Shown one piece after another: positions 1 to 10,109 of a stretch of DNA of 64,000 nt; the first letter of the stretch is position 1, and the number at the start of each line of letters is the position of its first letter. The DNA comes from Prorocentrum cordatum (lineage: Eukaryota > Sar > Dinophyceae > Prorocentrales > Prorocentraceae). Under the pieces are notes generated by a model. The model was not told the DNA's origin, did not search any database, and saw only the letters and a list, made by a program, of their open reading frames with translations. Where the stretch lies: the NCBI GenBank assembly GCA_963575745.1, contig CAUYUJ010019615.1, positions 1,308,467 to 1,372,466 on the forward strand. The letters run 5' to 3'. Both the position numbers and the translations under genes were made by a program.

Positions 1-453
1 GATTAAAGTGTGTATGATATTCTCTGGGTGTCTGGGGTGTTTGGGATCTCTTGGGACGCGCTTGGTTGCGTGACCTGTTATGGGGCTCGCGTGAGCGCGT
101 CAGCAGCGGCCGTCTTGGAACCATTGAGGGCCGTCGTGACATCGAAGGCCCCAGGGCCCCAATAAGAATATACACTTTAACTGCGAATGTGTACAGCATG
201 AACATATTATGACGGTTTCCCGTTCTATACGCTGCATCCCACTTGTGAAAGTTTGTGAGCCCATGTATTTGGCCATGGAATCACACGCACACCACGCGCA
301 CGCACAATAACACAGCGGGCCCGAGGCAACTTGTGTGCAAGGGGATTTCGGCTTCGCATTTTTTCCTCGAGCTCCTGCGCCCATCAAGCAACGCGTTTCG
401 TTTGCCAGAGCACTTGCCCAGACATTCAGTGAGGTATTTTTTCTTCAACGACC

Positions 454-1182
454 ATGGCCGATCATGATGCTGGGGGGGTTCTGCTTGGCTTCGAGTACCC
501 CGTGCTAAAGATAAACTTGAACGAATTGCCGCACGGTTTCCAACGGCAGACGGAACTCACCATCCAGATACCGCTGAAAATTATAGTCAGGTCGAAGGCG
601 CCACACCCGTCCCAGGAGCAGCGAGCCTCCCTCAAGAGGCTCCAAGACGAGGGCGAGGGGGCTATCAAGCCCCCCGTGAAGTTGCAGCGCAGTAGCTTAA
701 CCGAGATGGGTCAGTTGAGGCACCCAGAAGTGGTGTCGTCGTCACCAGATGATGAGCCTGGCCAGCCGCCAGGGGTCGAGCCGAAGCCAGGCCAGTCGTC
801 AACTGTCCAGCGGAAGCCTGACCCAGCATTGACCACGCAGTGGCCTGCCGCAGCGCCTACAGTTCCAGAGTCTCACGTTCGTCCAGCAGATGCGCCTGGT
901 AGTGCAGCAGATGGCCTTGCGGACCTCTCCATGGATAACGATGGTGCCAAAGCTAAAGAGGGTGCAACAGCAGCTGCCATGGGGCCTCACCGTGACCAAG
1001 ACGAAGCAGCCCCTGCCTTGTTCGCTAAAGACTACGGTGTGGATATGGAGCGTCCCCGTCTCTCAGCTGTTATGGACACGCAGGTGGAGGATGATCAGAT
1101 TTATGGCACGCAGCCTCCCCTTGAGTATGAGCAGGCCATGTGGGCCGACGCCATTGGTGTCGCAGATTCCCTCGATTGCTAA
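454..1182 (+). CDS. Hypothetical 242-aa Pro/Asp-rich protein, copy A
   Basis: This ORF starts at an ATG in good context (GACCATGG) and encodes MADHDAGGVLLGFEYPVLKI and onward. I do not recognise a family. Residues 1-50 look structured, with alternating hydrophobic and charged residues. Residues 60-165 are Pro, Ser and Gln rich with repeated KPGQ/QPPG-like motifs and are probably disordered. The C-terminal 60 residues are acidic. There is no signal peptide or membrane segment. After the stop, another frame stays open to 1615 and has protein-like composition to about 1370, so this could be the first exon of a spliced gene. It has an identical second copy at 22247 and is absent from the truncated copy C. 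Whether it is expressed is unknown. Confidence 0.55.
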   Translation: MADHDAGGVLLGFEYPVLKINLNELPHGFQRQTELTIQIPLKIIVRSKAPHPSQEQRASLKRLQDEGEGAIKPPVKLQRSSLTEMGQLRHPEVVSSSPDDEPGQPPGVEPKPGQSSTVQRKPDPALTTQWPAAAPTVPESHVRPADAPGSAADGLADLSMDNDGAKAKEGATAAAMGPHRDQDEAAPALFAKDYGVDMERPRLSAVMDTQVEDDQIYGTQPPLEYEQAMWADAIGVADSLDC

Positions 1183-1709
1183 GTTGGTTCGTGGAGAAGC
1201 TCTCACGTGCCAAATTTTGAGTTCAGGAGCCGAGGGAGAAGTTCTGCTTGAGCCTCGTCATTCGCAGGGTCGCTTCAGGCTGCTTTCATGTGCCAAGTCT
1301 TCAGACACTCGCTATGTATACACTTCTTACGGTTGCGAGTATGAGGTGTTCCTCTGTGAGTGCAGCCTTCCTAGGAAAACAACAACAACGAATATGAACA
1401 ACAACAACGAAACAGCACACAACACATCAACCATACATGTGGACGTATGCAAATCAATATACTTAAGTGTCAAACGAAGCCACGTAGGAGCACATAGCAA
1501 CAATAGGCATAACATACGGCAGGAGTATATAGCAACCGTAAGCAATAGCGCATATACGATAATATTGTCTTCCTGTGGGAGCAGGCACAAGCGTTTACTA
1601 CGGAATAATGGATAAACCAACCAACACAGCGACACATAAGTTTCTACGAGACCTGAGGAGCCCATGAGCCGCATGAGTCCCTACGAGGCCTGAGAGCCTC
1701 GGGAAGTTA
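1183..1709 (+). other. Spacer with possible downstream exon, copy A
   Basis: Positions 1183-1370 translate in the frame of 890-1615 into a Cys-containing, protein-like stretch (including CAKSSDTRYVYTSYGCEYEV) before it dissolves into AAC-rich low-complexity sequence at about 1378. It could be an exon of the 454 gene joined by splicing, or chance. The remainder, 1400-1709, shows nothing recognisable. Equivalent positions in copy B are 22976-23502. Confidence 0.3.
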
Positions 1710-1860
1710 AAAAATCTGGATTTGGGAAATACATGCGGGACGTCGCTGCGTTGCTTTTCGGGATCAAGCGGGACGGATCAGGAAGGGCAAGGGGAGAGAA
1801 GGGGACTGAGAGAGGGAAATAGGGAATGAGAGAACGCGTATTTCCCAAATCCAGATTTTT
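1710..1860. repeat. 151-bp MITE-like inverted-repeat element, copy A
   Basis: Two perfect 23-bp arms at 1710-1732 and 1838-1860 (AAAAATCTGGATTTGGGAAA start; the other arm is its reverse complement) flank a 105-bp interior rich in GGGA/GAGAG. No open reading frame and no convincing target-site duplication are seen. The size and structure fit a miniature inverted-repeat element, although a simple hairpin is also possible. Confidence 0.7.
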
Positions 1861-2214
1861 CTTGCTGACCAGGGACATCTTGGCAACTCGGCACGGCCAC
1901 TCAAACAAGCACGCGTGATGTTTTCATGTGGCGGTGGGGTCACCGCTGGAGTTCTTACGTGCTGCAGTGCGTATCTACGCACACATGGAGTTCTTACAGA
2001 ACTGGTCATCTCGTGCGAATGTTTGACTTTGTATTTGGAGTAACCGCTGGAGCTCGGGAATAAAACCGAACAACAAGCTATGTTGGAGTCAGCGCTAGAG
2101 TTCTTGCAGTCGTCTTTTCCGTAGGTCTGAGGCTCCCCAGCTGCCAAGCAAGCGTTGATTTTGGCAGAATCAATCACCCCGTGTTACATTGAAGCAGGTC
2201 CGATCTCACTCATC

Positions 2215-2473
2215 ATGCCGCAGACGCCTCTGCGGAAGCGTAATCTAGAACCGCCGATGAGGGCGCTTCCAGAAAGTGTGGAAGCAGTTGAGGCTGGCGA
2301 AGATGTACATCCGCATGCTGAAGGCACGGATCTGCTCTCTCCGCGCCCAGGTGGGCAACATCAGAGAGAGAGCAGAGGACATTCTCAAGCTTGACCAGGA
2401 GCGGGGCGATGACCACGCTAGGATCATGGACGATGCGGAGGACGCGGACGACACCAGCAGCGGCTCGACCTAG
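2215..2473 (+). pseudogene. Coiled-coil gene broken by a 2-bp deletion, copy A
   Basis: This is the counterpart of the intact 86-aa gene at 33544-33804. The first 15 codons read MPQTPLRKRNLEPPM. Then GATGAGAGGG of copy C is GATGAGGG here (2260/2261), and the frame is lost. The rest of the protein, from VWKQLRLAKMYIRM to the stop, continues in another frame. The same deletion is shared by copy B, so it predates the A/B split, or A and B are one locus. Confidence 0.65.
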
Positions 2474-3465
2474 GGCAGCACCTACGACTGAGTCGGCAGC
2501 AAGGCGCAGGACAGCTCTCTTTACCAGCCTTCCTTATCGTAAGTACTCCCCCCCTCATGCCCTCCCATTATTATTGCTTCGCTCGTTTCATCATGTCTCC
2601 CTGGATCCGCCTCCCTCCACGTCCCGTCTGGGCTCAGCGCGCCCTGCATCAATCTTCCGTAGCAGCGATAGCCTGCTACAAGTACTCAGCCGTGGGTGCA
2701 CGGCAGTCCCAGTGTCGCCAGATTGCACCTAGTTGAGGTGTGCTTGGAGGTGCCCGTGCTGAATCATCCAGAAACGCCTATATGGAAGACGCAAGTGATT
2801 GCGCTAAGCAAAAGGTCAGCACACCACATCCAGTACAGCTAAACAGCATATACTAGCAATAACGCGCACGAGGCAGCAGCACACGCAGACATCAACACAT
2901 GCAAGCAACGTGTATAAGGCAACAACGCGTACAGCAACACACGCGAGCAACACATACAGCGTGGAGGTGTACTACAAAGCAACATCACATACAAACAACA
3001 AAGCATACGTGTTACAACCGCGCATACAGCAAGGGAGCGCGCACGCATGATAGCCATGAAGCACGCGCACCCGTCTCATGAGGACATGTCCCACGACAAG
3101 GGCGGCAACGGCAGAGCACGCGTAAACAGCTGGTGCCATCTATGGAATAGATGATACCAGCTGTTGATGTTCTTGTGTACTGTGGGTACTGTGCTCCTGC
3201 ACTGTTCGGGGATGCGCGAGAACTCTTATTGGCAAGCCTACTTGATAAAGAGGGGTCCTTGTGGCAAGACGGGGTATGGTCCTATAGCGTTGGACATGAG
3301 CGAGGACTCGTCCAGGCAAGCATACTCGGAGAACCTTCGAGGGCGCCTCCGACGCCATGCCATAGCCCATTTTTGTCCGAGGGTGTCTGAGCTAAGGACA
3401 GGCGCTGCCCGTCGAGTTTCTGCTAGTCGGAACACTTCAACGTCCAGCCAGATATCGTTTCGGTC
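2474..3465 (+). other. Spacer between the small and large genes, copy A
   Basis: A GTAAGTACT donor-like site follows at about 2539. Then come pyrimidine-rich sequence and, from 2820 to 3060, a degenerate GCAACAC/CATACA-rich tract. Within 3164-3730 a 188-aa frame overlaps the next gene in another frame. Its first half (for example YLIKRGPCGKTGYGPIALDM) looks protein-like and stays open in all three copies, so it may contain an exon. I cannot place it in a gene. Equivalents: 24267-25258 (B) and 33805-34796 (C). Confidence 0.4.
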
Positions 3466-3651
3466 ATGGCCGACCGCGGCGCGAAGCCAACCAGGCGTCG
3501 CCAAGCGGCAGCCGCGTCTGGCAGCGAGGGCGCCGCTGGTCCAGTCGAGGAGAGGGCGAGGAAGCGAGCTCTTCGGATCTGCGGCCTGTGCGATGCTGGG
3601 GAGCAGGAGCCCGCGGAACCCCCTAACGCAATTCGAATCAGAGTGGTTTGA
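3466..3651 (+). CDS. Probable first exon of the large helical-protein gene, copy A
   Basis: ATG in context TCATGGCC opens a 61-aa frame: a basic, Ala-rich N-terminus (MADRGAKPTRRRQAAAASGS), then RALRICGLCDAGEQEP with one CxxC pair. The next exon candidate (3981 onward) has a matching CFGCTDC cluster at its N-terminus, so the two together would form a four-to-five-cysteine zinc-binding motif. From memory, unverified, many dinoflagellate hypothetical proteins begin this way. The stop at 3649 would be bypassed by splicing over the acidic repeat tract, but I could not fix the donor. An alternative is a separate 61-aa ORF. Confidence 0.45.
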   Translation: MADRGAKPTRRRQAAAASGSEGAAGPVEERARKRALRICGLCDAGEQEPAEPPNAIRIRVV

Positions 3652-3960
3652 GGCGGAGGAGGGAGGCGGGTTGGCGATGATGATAAAGATGACTAACGAC
3701 GACGACGACGAAGATAACGGACGACGCTGAGGAGGTGGCGTCGGCGATGAGGATAACGGACGACGAGGATAACGAACCACGATGATGGGGGGGGGGCGAC
3801 GACGAGGTTAACGAACGACGGGGAGGAGGAGGACGAGGACGAGGACGACGACGAGAATGATGACGACGACGAGGATAACGGGATTGGCGACGAGACGGAG
3901 GAGGAGGACGAGGAGGAGGACGAGGAGGAGGGCAGCTTCCCGAATCGCCCGAGGACCGCC
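3652..3960 (+). repeat. GAC/GAG trinucleotide tract, probable intron, copy A
   Basis: Imperfect GAC, GAG and GATAACG repeats including a G9 run near 3786. Read as protein it would give Asp/Glu or Gly/Arg runs in different frames. It separates the two cysteine-bearing ORFs and varies in length between copies (one G fewer in C), which fits an intron better than coding sequence. Confidence 0.55.
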
Positions 3961-3980
3961 ACAAGACCTTCGTTGATGAC

Positions 3981-6900
3981 GTGTTCATTGCGACGGCCAG
4001 GGTCGGGGAGGGTGGGAAGGCTGAGGAGGCGTTCGAGTGCTTCGGTTGCACTGACTGCGTGGACTTCGCCAGCCGCAACCTTCCAGGGCGCGCGTTTGCG
4101 GACGTCGTCCGCGACAAGAAGGAGGACGAGAATTTCGCTCAGGAGGTGGACGGGGCCATGAACATAGGCGAGAGCGACGAGGCGCCCTTCGGCATCGAGG
4201 CTGGCGAGGGCTCGCAGATAGGCGGCACCCTCTTCGAGGACTACCTTGCGCCCAACCACCACCAGGTCGTGTCGACATGGAAGAAGACGCCGAAGCAGTT
4301 GTGCCTCAGGCCCCTGAAGTGGCGCGGTCGGAACGGCGTCGAGACCACGGTGTACCCCATCAAGGAGAACGACAACAGTTGGCCGAGGCTCCGCTTGTAC
4401 AGCGAGTCGTTCGACTACGCGATGCAGAACTTGATGCAGAATGGCATGGGTTGCTTCGCCTCGCAGCCCGACAGGGTGATGACCGCCCAGGCTCGGGATA
4501 CGAGCAATCCGAGGCGCGCTTTCTCGACCATCCGCTTGCCGACCGTGGGCGCCGTCAACGACAGGAGCGCGGAGTTGGGCGGCGGCAGGGTTCAGCTGAC
4601 GGACTTCTCGCCCCGCGCTGCTGGCCGCGTGCGGGTCAGCGAAGTACCTCCCACGCCGGCGCCCTCCCCCAGGGGTTCTGGGGCATGGGTGCAAAGCGGC
4701 TCAGGGTCAGGGAATCCTCCAGCTTTGGCCATCGGCGACGTGCCTGACCACGAACGAGAGGAGGGCGTCGAGGACGACGACGAGGACATCGAGGTCCCGA
4801 GGGATGCCGCAGCGTGCTACGCCGACTCGGCGGTCTCGGGCACGCGCCGCACGCCTCAGCCTTCGCCTACCAGCGAGAGGGGCCCAAGGACGCCTGGCAG
4901 CTTGCTTCGCGGCAGCAGCGGCACGGTGCTTCCCCCTGGGGGCCGCCATGGCATTCCTTCGGAGATCCAGAATACCCCGAACGAGTTCCAGAAGGGTACC
5001 CCCGAGTATTGGATTCACGACCTGAACTTGACATGCGTCATGGCTGGCGCGAAACTCGGCCAGGGCCCTCATCAGCTAGAGGTTCTCTTGGGGAAGGTTC
5101 CTGAGGGAAAGTTGCCGACCATCAGGAAGCACCTCCACCTGGCAACCCTGGCTAAGGAGATCGTTCGCATGGAGACGCTCCATCCAGATACCTTGAACAA
5201 ACACATGGCGGAGCTCACGGAGGCAGGGGCGGTGATCCCTGCAGCTGTTCAGCTCAAACTTGTCAAGTACTGGGGGAAAAAGGATTACGACGTCTGGAGC
5301 AAGGGCCAGGCATCATCGCAACGCTCCCGATCCCAATTGCTGAAAACATTTCAACGTTACCGCACGTGGTCCAATGCTGGCGCTGGAGCTGTTCCCAGAG
5401 TATTAATGTTCCGTGACCCCTGCCTTGCAGAGGCGAGACTTCCCAGCAGCACCAAGGCAGCCGTGTTCGTCGAGGAGGTGCTGATCTCCTACCTCATCCC
5501 GCTCATTCTGGGCGACGCCCCTATGGAGCGACAGGTCCTAGACTTCATCGAGACGGCCTTGGTATTCTTCCAGCTCCCCGAGGAATGCGACATCTCCGAG
5601 GAGTGCGCTCAGGCCATTGTCGAGGTCAAGCAGATATGCGAGGCGATCCAGACGGCAGCCTCGAAAACCATCGGGAAGTCCGCGCAGAAAGACACCTACG
5701 CCGACATCGGCACCTTGCAGGCTGCTGGCGGCAAAGCAGGGGCCACAGACGCTTGGGCGCAGGTCGGGGCTGCTCTGGGGCAGTCGCCCCACTGGAAGAC
5801 GCTCCTGAAGAACGTGATCTCCAGGGAGAAGGTCTACCTGGAGCTGGCGCCTCTAGTCGCCCAGGACTTGTCCGAAGTCGAGGCTCTTTCGAAGACGATG
5901 GATGTGAATGCCTTCCCAGTGCGGGCCAAGTCACTGATCGATCGTCTCCCCAACTACATCGCCAGGTTGGGGGCTGAGCCAATCCAGATGCTCGAGACCT
6001 CGCTGGTCCAGGTCATTCACAAGGCAGCCACTGCTGTTCTCGAGAAGGATTTCCCTGGCGACACTGCCAATGACCCGGCTCGTTACCATGCGTTGATCGA
6101 GTCTTACTCGGAGGTCGTCGAGAATGTCTATCAGGTGTGCCAGTTCGATGATGCCATCTCGCGTTTAAAGGATAGGGTAATGAACGCCATCAGGAGTGCA
6201 GATCAAGAAACCACGACCACTTCAATCATCGGCAGCATGAACAAGTTCCGCGAGGGGATGATCGACATTGCAGTCTTGCACGCCGACGTGAAGCGCCTCA
6301 GTCTGAGTGCGGATTCAGCCACCGATGATCTTCAGGCCGCTGTATCTCAGCTTTGGGATTTCTTGATGAAGACGGATGCTATCCAGACCACCTTGGGCGA
6401 CAAGTTCGACGTGTACACCGACGTGCTGAACAGGATTTCCAGCTTCCAATCCGACCGCGAGAAGCTCGCGTTTCACATGGACTTGATTAAGAAGACTTCG
6501 TCGCTCAGGAGCGCGCTCTCGAAGTTTATAGGTGATCTGAAGGAGCGGGACGTCGACATGCAGATGGTGCTCACTGCGGATCCGAACGAGAAGCTGTGGA
6601 GGGCCTTCGTGAAGGCCAAGACGGATCTGACCACCTGCGCCAACGCCATCTCGAACATCACCGCTAGCCTCGACGAAGTTGGCCTTACCTTCAGAGATAC
6701 ATACAATGAGCTTGTTTCCCTGTCCGAGACATATTACACGCAGGCGGTCGGTTTGAAGATGGCTGCCAGGAAGGACGCGGTGACGGAGGCTTCGGAGAAG
6801 CTGCAGTCGACCCTGGACCAGAGCCCCGCGTACTCCACTTACAAGCTGCACGTCAGTGACACCAGCAGCTGGGCGGACATCGTCAAGATCGCAGACACCT

Positions 6901-7424
6901 TCAAGGAGCTGGCGGCCGCCGAAGTGCACCACCTTTGCGACGAGCTGAACAAGGTTTCGGACTCGTCGTCGTCTTCGTCGTCGCCGTCGTCGTCGTCAGC
7001 GTCGTCGTCGTCGTCTTGTGAGGGGATTTCTGCCCTGCCCGTCGAGGCAAAAATCTCGGTTCGTTTCGTCGTCGTCGTCGTCATCGTCGTCGCCGTCGTC
7101 GTAGTCACAGTCGTCGCTCGTGTTGGAAAGGCTGTGAGCATCTACTTGACCAAGCGCTCGGAGTACCAGGTACCAGCGGACCCCGAATGCATGCTCGTGG
7201 AGAATGCGCAGCTCAACGTAAAGCAGTGCGCTGCCATCGCAGCCATGGCCGATATCACGAGAAGCCTCACTGACGATAAGCTGGTTTCGAACAAGGTGAG
7301 CTTGCGTAGCTCTCTCCAGAAAGTCCAGGGGAAGCTCAGGTTCTACAAGGTTGAGCCGACCCTCTTGCACAGCGCAGTGGCGTTCAAGTTCAAGGCAGGG
7401 TTGACTCTCAATTTCAGGCCGTGA
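3981..7424 (+). CDS. Large helical hypothetical protein, copy A (ORF 1147 codons, with introns)
   Basis: The frame is open from before 3981, where GTG is only an ORF boundary; upstream codons (ESPEDRHKTFVDD) are in frame, so the true start is probably in the upstream exon. Residues 20-26 carry CFGCTDC. Residues 40-115 are acidic. Residues 190-345 are Pro, Ser and Gly rich. From residue 350 to 990 the protein is charged and almost wholly helical, without membrane segments. Two stretches look like unspliced introns read in frame: residues 444-484 (5310-5432) and 992-1050 (6954-7130, poly-Ser/poly-Val). Without them about 1047 residues remain. The tail from 1051 (AVSIYLTKRSEYQVPADPEC) is normal sequence to the TGA. 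The family is unknown; it resembles my memory of dispersed dinoflagellate hypotheticals. No catalytic motif is seen. A scaffold or binding role would be a guess. Confidence 0.7.
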   Translation: MFIATARVGEGGKAEEAFECFGCTDCVDFASRNLPGRAFADVVRDKKEDENFAQEVDGAMNIGESDEAPFGIEAGEGSQIGGTLFEDYLAPNHHQVVSTWKKTPKQLCLRPLKWRGRNGVETTVYPIKENDNSWPRLRLYSESFDYAMQNLMQNGMGCFASQPDRVMTAQARDTSNPRRAFSTIRLPTVGAVNDRSAELGGGRVQLTDFSPRAAGRVRVSEVPPTPAPSPRGSGAWVQSGSGSGNPPALAIGDVPDHEREEGVEDDDEDIEVPRDAAACYADSAVSGTRRTPQPSPTSERGPRTPGSLLRGSSGTVLPPGGRHGIPSEIQNTPNEFQKGTPEYWIHDLNLTCVMAGAKLGQGPHQLEVLLGKVPEGKLPTIRKHLHLATLAKEIVRMETLHPDTLNKHMAELTEAGAVIPAAVQLKLVKYWGKKDYDVWSKGQASSQRSRSQLLKTFQRYRTWSNAGAGAVPRVLMFRDPCLAEARLPSSTKAAVFVEEVLISYLIPLILGDAPMERQVLDFIETALVFFQLPEECDISEECAQAIVEVKQICEAIQTAASKTIGKSAQKDTYADIGTLQAAGGKAGATDAWAQVGAALGQSPHWKTLLKNVISREKVYLELAPLVAQDLSEVEALSKTMDVNAFPVRAKSLIDRLPNYIARLGAEPIQMLETSLVQVIHKAATAVLEKDFPGDTANDPARYHALIESYSEVVENVYQVCQFDDAISRLKDRVMNAIRSADQETTTTSIIGSMNKFREGMIDIAVLHADVKRLSLSADSATDDLQAAVSQLWDFLMKTDAIQTTLGDKFDVYTDVLNRISSFQSDREKLAFHMDLIKKTSSLRSALSKFIGDLKERDVDMQMVLTADPNEKLWRAFVKAKTDLTTCANAISNITASLDEVGLTFRDTYNELVSLSETYYTQAVGLKMAARKDAVTEASEKLQSTLDQSPAYSTYKLHVSDTSSWADIVKIADTFKELAAAEVHHLCDELNKVSDSSSSSSSPSSSSASSSSSCEGISALPVEAKISVRFVVVVVIVVAVVVVTVVARVGKAVSIYLTKRSEYQVPADPECMLVENAQLNVKQCAAIAAMADITRSLTDDKLVSNKVSLRSSLQKVQGKLRFYKVEPTLLHSAVAFKFKAGLTLNFRP
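5310..5432 (+). other. Candidate intron 1 (GC-AG), copy A, stop-free and 3n long
   Basis: The boundaries read CCAG|GCATC and GCAGAG|GCGAG, the AG|G on both sides common in dinoflagellate introns, with a pyrimidine-rich CCCCTGCCTTG before the acceptor. Length is 123 nt and phase 0, so the reading frame passes through without a stop. This segment differs from copy C at five sites, about four times the rate of its flanks. Confidence 0.5.
6954..7130 (+). other. Candidate intron 2 (GT-AG), copy A, TCG/GTC rich, stop-free and 3n long
   Basis: Boundaries AACAAG|GTTTCGG and GGAAAG|GCTGTG, phase 0, 177 nt. The interior is nearly pure TCG/GTC repeats and would translate to 59 residues of poly-Ser then poly-Val between ordinary protein (CDELNK before, AVSIYLTKRSEY after). 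That composition is far more intron-like than coding. The segment is identical in all three copies, which is unusual for a trinucleotide tract. Confidence 0.6.
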
Positions 7425-8515
7425 ACGGATGTAGTGGAACACAAACTCAAGCTCGGATTGATTATCATTTTCAGACCGTGTTCAGCTCAATAGTTTGGCC
7501 GCACTTGCATGGGGAAATGCAGACACTCGGATCGTCTGTGCAACTGACAGTGTAATCATGAGAGGTGGCCGAATCCACCAAAGTGCGCAGACAAGTCCTG
7601 CGTGCAGTTACGTGCAGTTTCTTTTGCTGTTGGAGTGGAAGAGACTTGTTTCGGTATCTGCTTGACCCTTAGAGCTTTTAAAAACAGAGAGGGGATGCCT
7701 CGCATATCGAGACGCTTTCGCGTTCAGCTCCGAAGCGTGCCCAATATCCCTTAACGCTTCGCGTTCAGCACCGCCAGGCTGCTTTCCAAGACATGGGTGC
7801 GTCTTAAGGGCCGTCTTGGGGCCGTCTTGGGTCTTAGGGCCGTCTTGGGGCCGTCTTGGGTTCTTTATTCCAGAGGCTTTCGCCTTCGGCACCGACGATG
7901 CGCTTTACTCCAGGACGCTTCGCGTTTAGCCCCGTCTGGATTGCCCCTTCGGTCTCCTGGGCTTGGCCCCCTCTTGGATCGCACGTGCGCTGGTGTATTA
8001 TATGTTGGCCCTGTGTCCGCGGCGTTTCCGTGCTCTACCCTGCCCTGCCCCGCCTTGGCCCACCATGGTGTCTATGCGCTCTAGCTGCTGTTCTAGTTTA
8101 CTCAACTCCAGTCTACCTGACCTATCCTACCCTTCCTTGCCCTACTGCTACTCTGATTTAATCGACCCTGCTTTACTTCGATGCGCCCTACTATGCCTTG
8201 CCCTGCCCTTGCATCATGTGTGTTTCCTTCTTGTACTTGTAACTCCATCGCCCCTCTCTACTCTACCCTACGTTGCCCTCCCTTCGTCTACAGCGTTCTA
8301 CTCTGCCCCATCCTACCCTGGGCGTCACTATCTAGACGGCGACGATCAGCTAACTGGAAATGATCAAAAGTCACCTCGCATGCTCACAGGGGACTCTGGC
8401 GTGTACGGCCCAAGCGGGCAGCACATATGATATGATACAGATGGGCGGCAGTTGCGGACACCGCGCGCAACATCAAACAGCCTTGTCCGCCAATGGGTCA
8501 AGCCTCGTGGCCGAG
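7425..8515. other. Downstream spacer of the large gene, copy A
   Basis: No gene is supported. Three short GCTTTCGCGTTCAGC-like motifs occur near 7719, 7758 and 7918. GGCCGTCTTGGG repeats run at 7808-7860. A pyrimidine-rich tract of degenerate CTACCCTGCC motifs covers about 8030-8320. The run of open frames there is a by-product of stop-poor pyrimidine sequence. Copy C differs at roughly 16 sites over this span. Equivalents: 29218-30308 (B) and 38754-39845 (C). Confidence 0.6.
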
Positions 8516-8730
8516 GTTGTCCTCGCCGCCGTCGCCCTAGCCGCGGTGGTCGTCGTGGTTGTCGTTGCCGTCGCCGTCGTTGTCGTCGCCTTCGTCGTCG
8601 TCGTCGCTTCCATCGTCTCGTCGATGACGACGAGATGACGGCAGCGACGATGACGACGGTGGCAGCGAGGAGGACGGCGACGACCACGATGACCGCCGCG
8701 GCTACGGCGACGGTGACCGCCGCTGCCAGG
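8516..8730. repeat. GTC block followed by inverted GAC block, copy A
   Basis: GTCGCC/GTCGTC repeats (8516-8622) turn at CTCGTCGATGACGACGAG into GACGAC/GACGGC repeats (8628-8730), so the two halves can pair as an imperfect hairpin of about 100 bp per arm. Confidence 0.7.
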
Positions 8731-8977
8731 AGCCTTGATCACGTGGCGGCAAAGGATACTTTCATTGTTGCGCATGGTGTCCGCAACATTAGCCCATCTT
8801 TTTTATAGCCTTTTTATACCTTTTCTAAGCTTACACGCCAGAATGCTCTTTGAGCCTTTTTGAAGCCTTTTGGGCGTTTCAAGTTCTTCAAGAGTCTAGC
8901 AGGCATTCCATTCTATAAGACTAGGATGAGGACGACGCGGGCGAGGACTCATGGAACCGTCTAGAGGTATTATTGCG

Positions 8978-9005
<28 letters not shown>
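8978..9005. repeat. (GCT)9 microsatellite, copy A
   Basis: Nine uninterrupted GCT units, shared in length with copy B. Confidence 0.95.
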
Positions 9006-9010
<5 letters not shown>

Positions 9011-9059
9011 CTCTGGGAGTTTGGGGGGCCCTCTGGCACCCCTCATGGTAACCCTGGAA

Positions 9060-9930
9060 GGCTTCTTGGGATCATCTTGGAGGCCATCGATTACAGGATG
9101 GGGGGGTCCCCAGCTCAGCTCCCCCCTCAGGAACCCGCAAACCGCTTCTTGGGGCTCTCTTGGAGCCGTCTCGGGCGCTCTTGGAACGATCTTGGGGCCG
9201 TTTGGAGCATCTTGGGGGCCATCTTGAGCCAGCTTGGGCTATCTGAGCCATCGTGAAGGTCATCTTGGGCTCTCTGAGGCCGCTCGGGGGTCTCTCGGGG
9301 TCCTCTTGGGGCCCCCTTGGGACCCTCGCGGAGCCCTCTTGGGGCTCTTTTTGGGGCTTTCCTGGGAGCCCCGGACCGCCGCCTCCTGGGGCCATATCGG
9401 GCTCTTTGGGGGGCGTCTTGGCGCCCCTCGGGGCGCTCCTTGGACCTTCTTGGGCTCTCGTGGGGCCTTCCTGGGAGTCCTGGAGAGCCTCTTGGGCCCA
9501 TCTTGGAGGGCATCGATCAAACTATCGGGGTTCCTTTACGTTGGTCCCCCCCCCCCCCCTCTTGGGGCCCTCAAAACCGTCTCTTGGGGCGCTCTTGGGG
9601 CCCTCTTGGAGCGTTCGTGGGCGCTCTTGAGGCCGTCTTGGGGGCCTCTTGGGCCCCTCTTGGGGCCTTGGGTAATCTTGCGGCCAACTTGAGGCCTCAG
9701 AAGCGCGTCGGAAGCGAAACGGCGAGAAGGCACAAATCATTGATTGTCCGTAGGTTTTTGAAGGATTTGGAGCTTTTGGGGGGTCCTGAGGGGTCTCCGA
9801 GAGCACTTGGAACCGTTTTGTGGCCCTCTTGGGGCCTATCGGAGGCATGCTGTTAGCTATCCTGAGCCACGTTGCCCTATTTTGAATCATCTTGGAGGCC
9901 ATCTTGGTGCATCGGAGGCCCTCTTGGAAC
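9060..9930 (+). repeat. Degenerate TCTTGGGGCC decamer array, copy A
   Basis: Dozens of variants of (G/C)NTCTTGGGGCC, such as CCTCTTGGGGCC and CGTCTTGGGG, spaced 10-30 bp apart and interrupted by poly-C (14 C at 9546). It is stop-poor in several frames and yields long spurious frames rich in Gly, Leu, Trp and Pro on one strand and Pro, Arg and Lys on the other. No protein-coding signal is seen. Confidence 0.8.
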
Positions 9931-10109
9931 CATCTTGAGCGAAAAAGGACCCTCTGCCACCTCGCGGGGCGCCCCGTCCAGGTCCAGGGGAGGGGGTTAG
10001 GGGGAGGGGTGAACCCCTCCGCGAAGGGGAAGGTGGGTTTTATGGAAGAGGAAAGAAAAACATCGTTAGACCAGCTACGCCCAGAGGGCTGGTGGGATTT
10101 CGAGTTTTC

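Noticed and set aside
3693-4694. Minus-strand 333-351 aa ORF opposite the large gene, with copies in B and C
   Set aside because: It is the shadow of the coding strand plus the acidic repeat (poly-Ser in antisense). Its length differs between copies because of the repeat indel.
6954-7130. Poly-Val stretch as a membrane segment of the large protein
   Set aside because: It lies in a TCG/GTC trinucleotide tract with AG|GT...AG|G boundaries and is better explained as an intron. The rest of the protein is soluble and helical.
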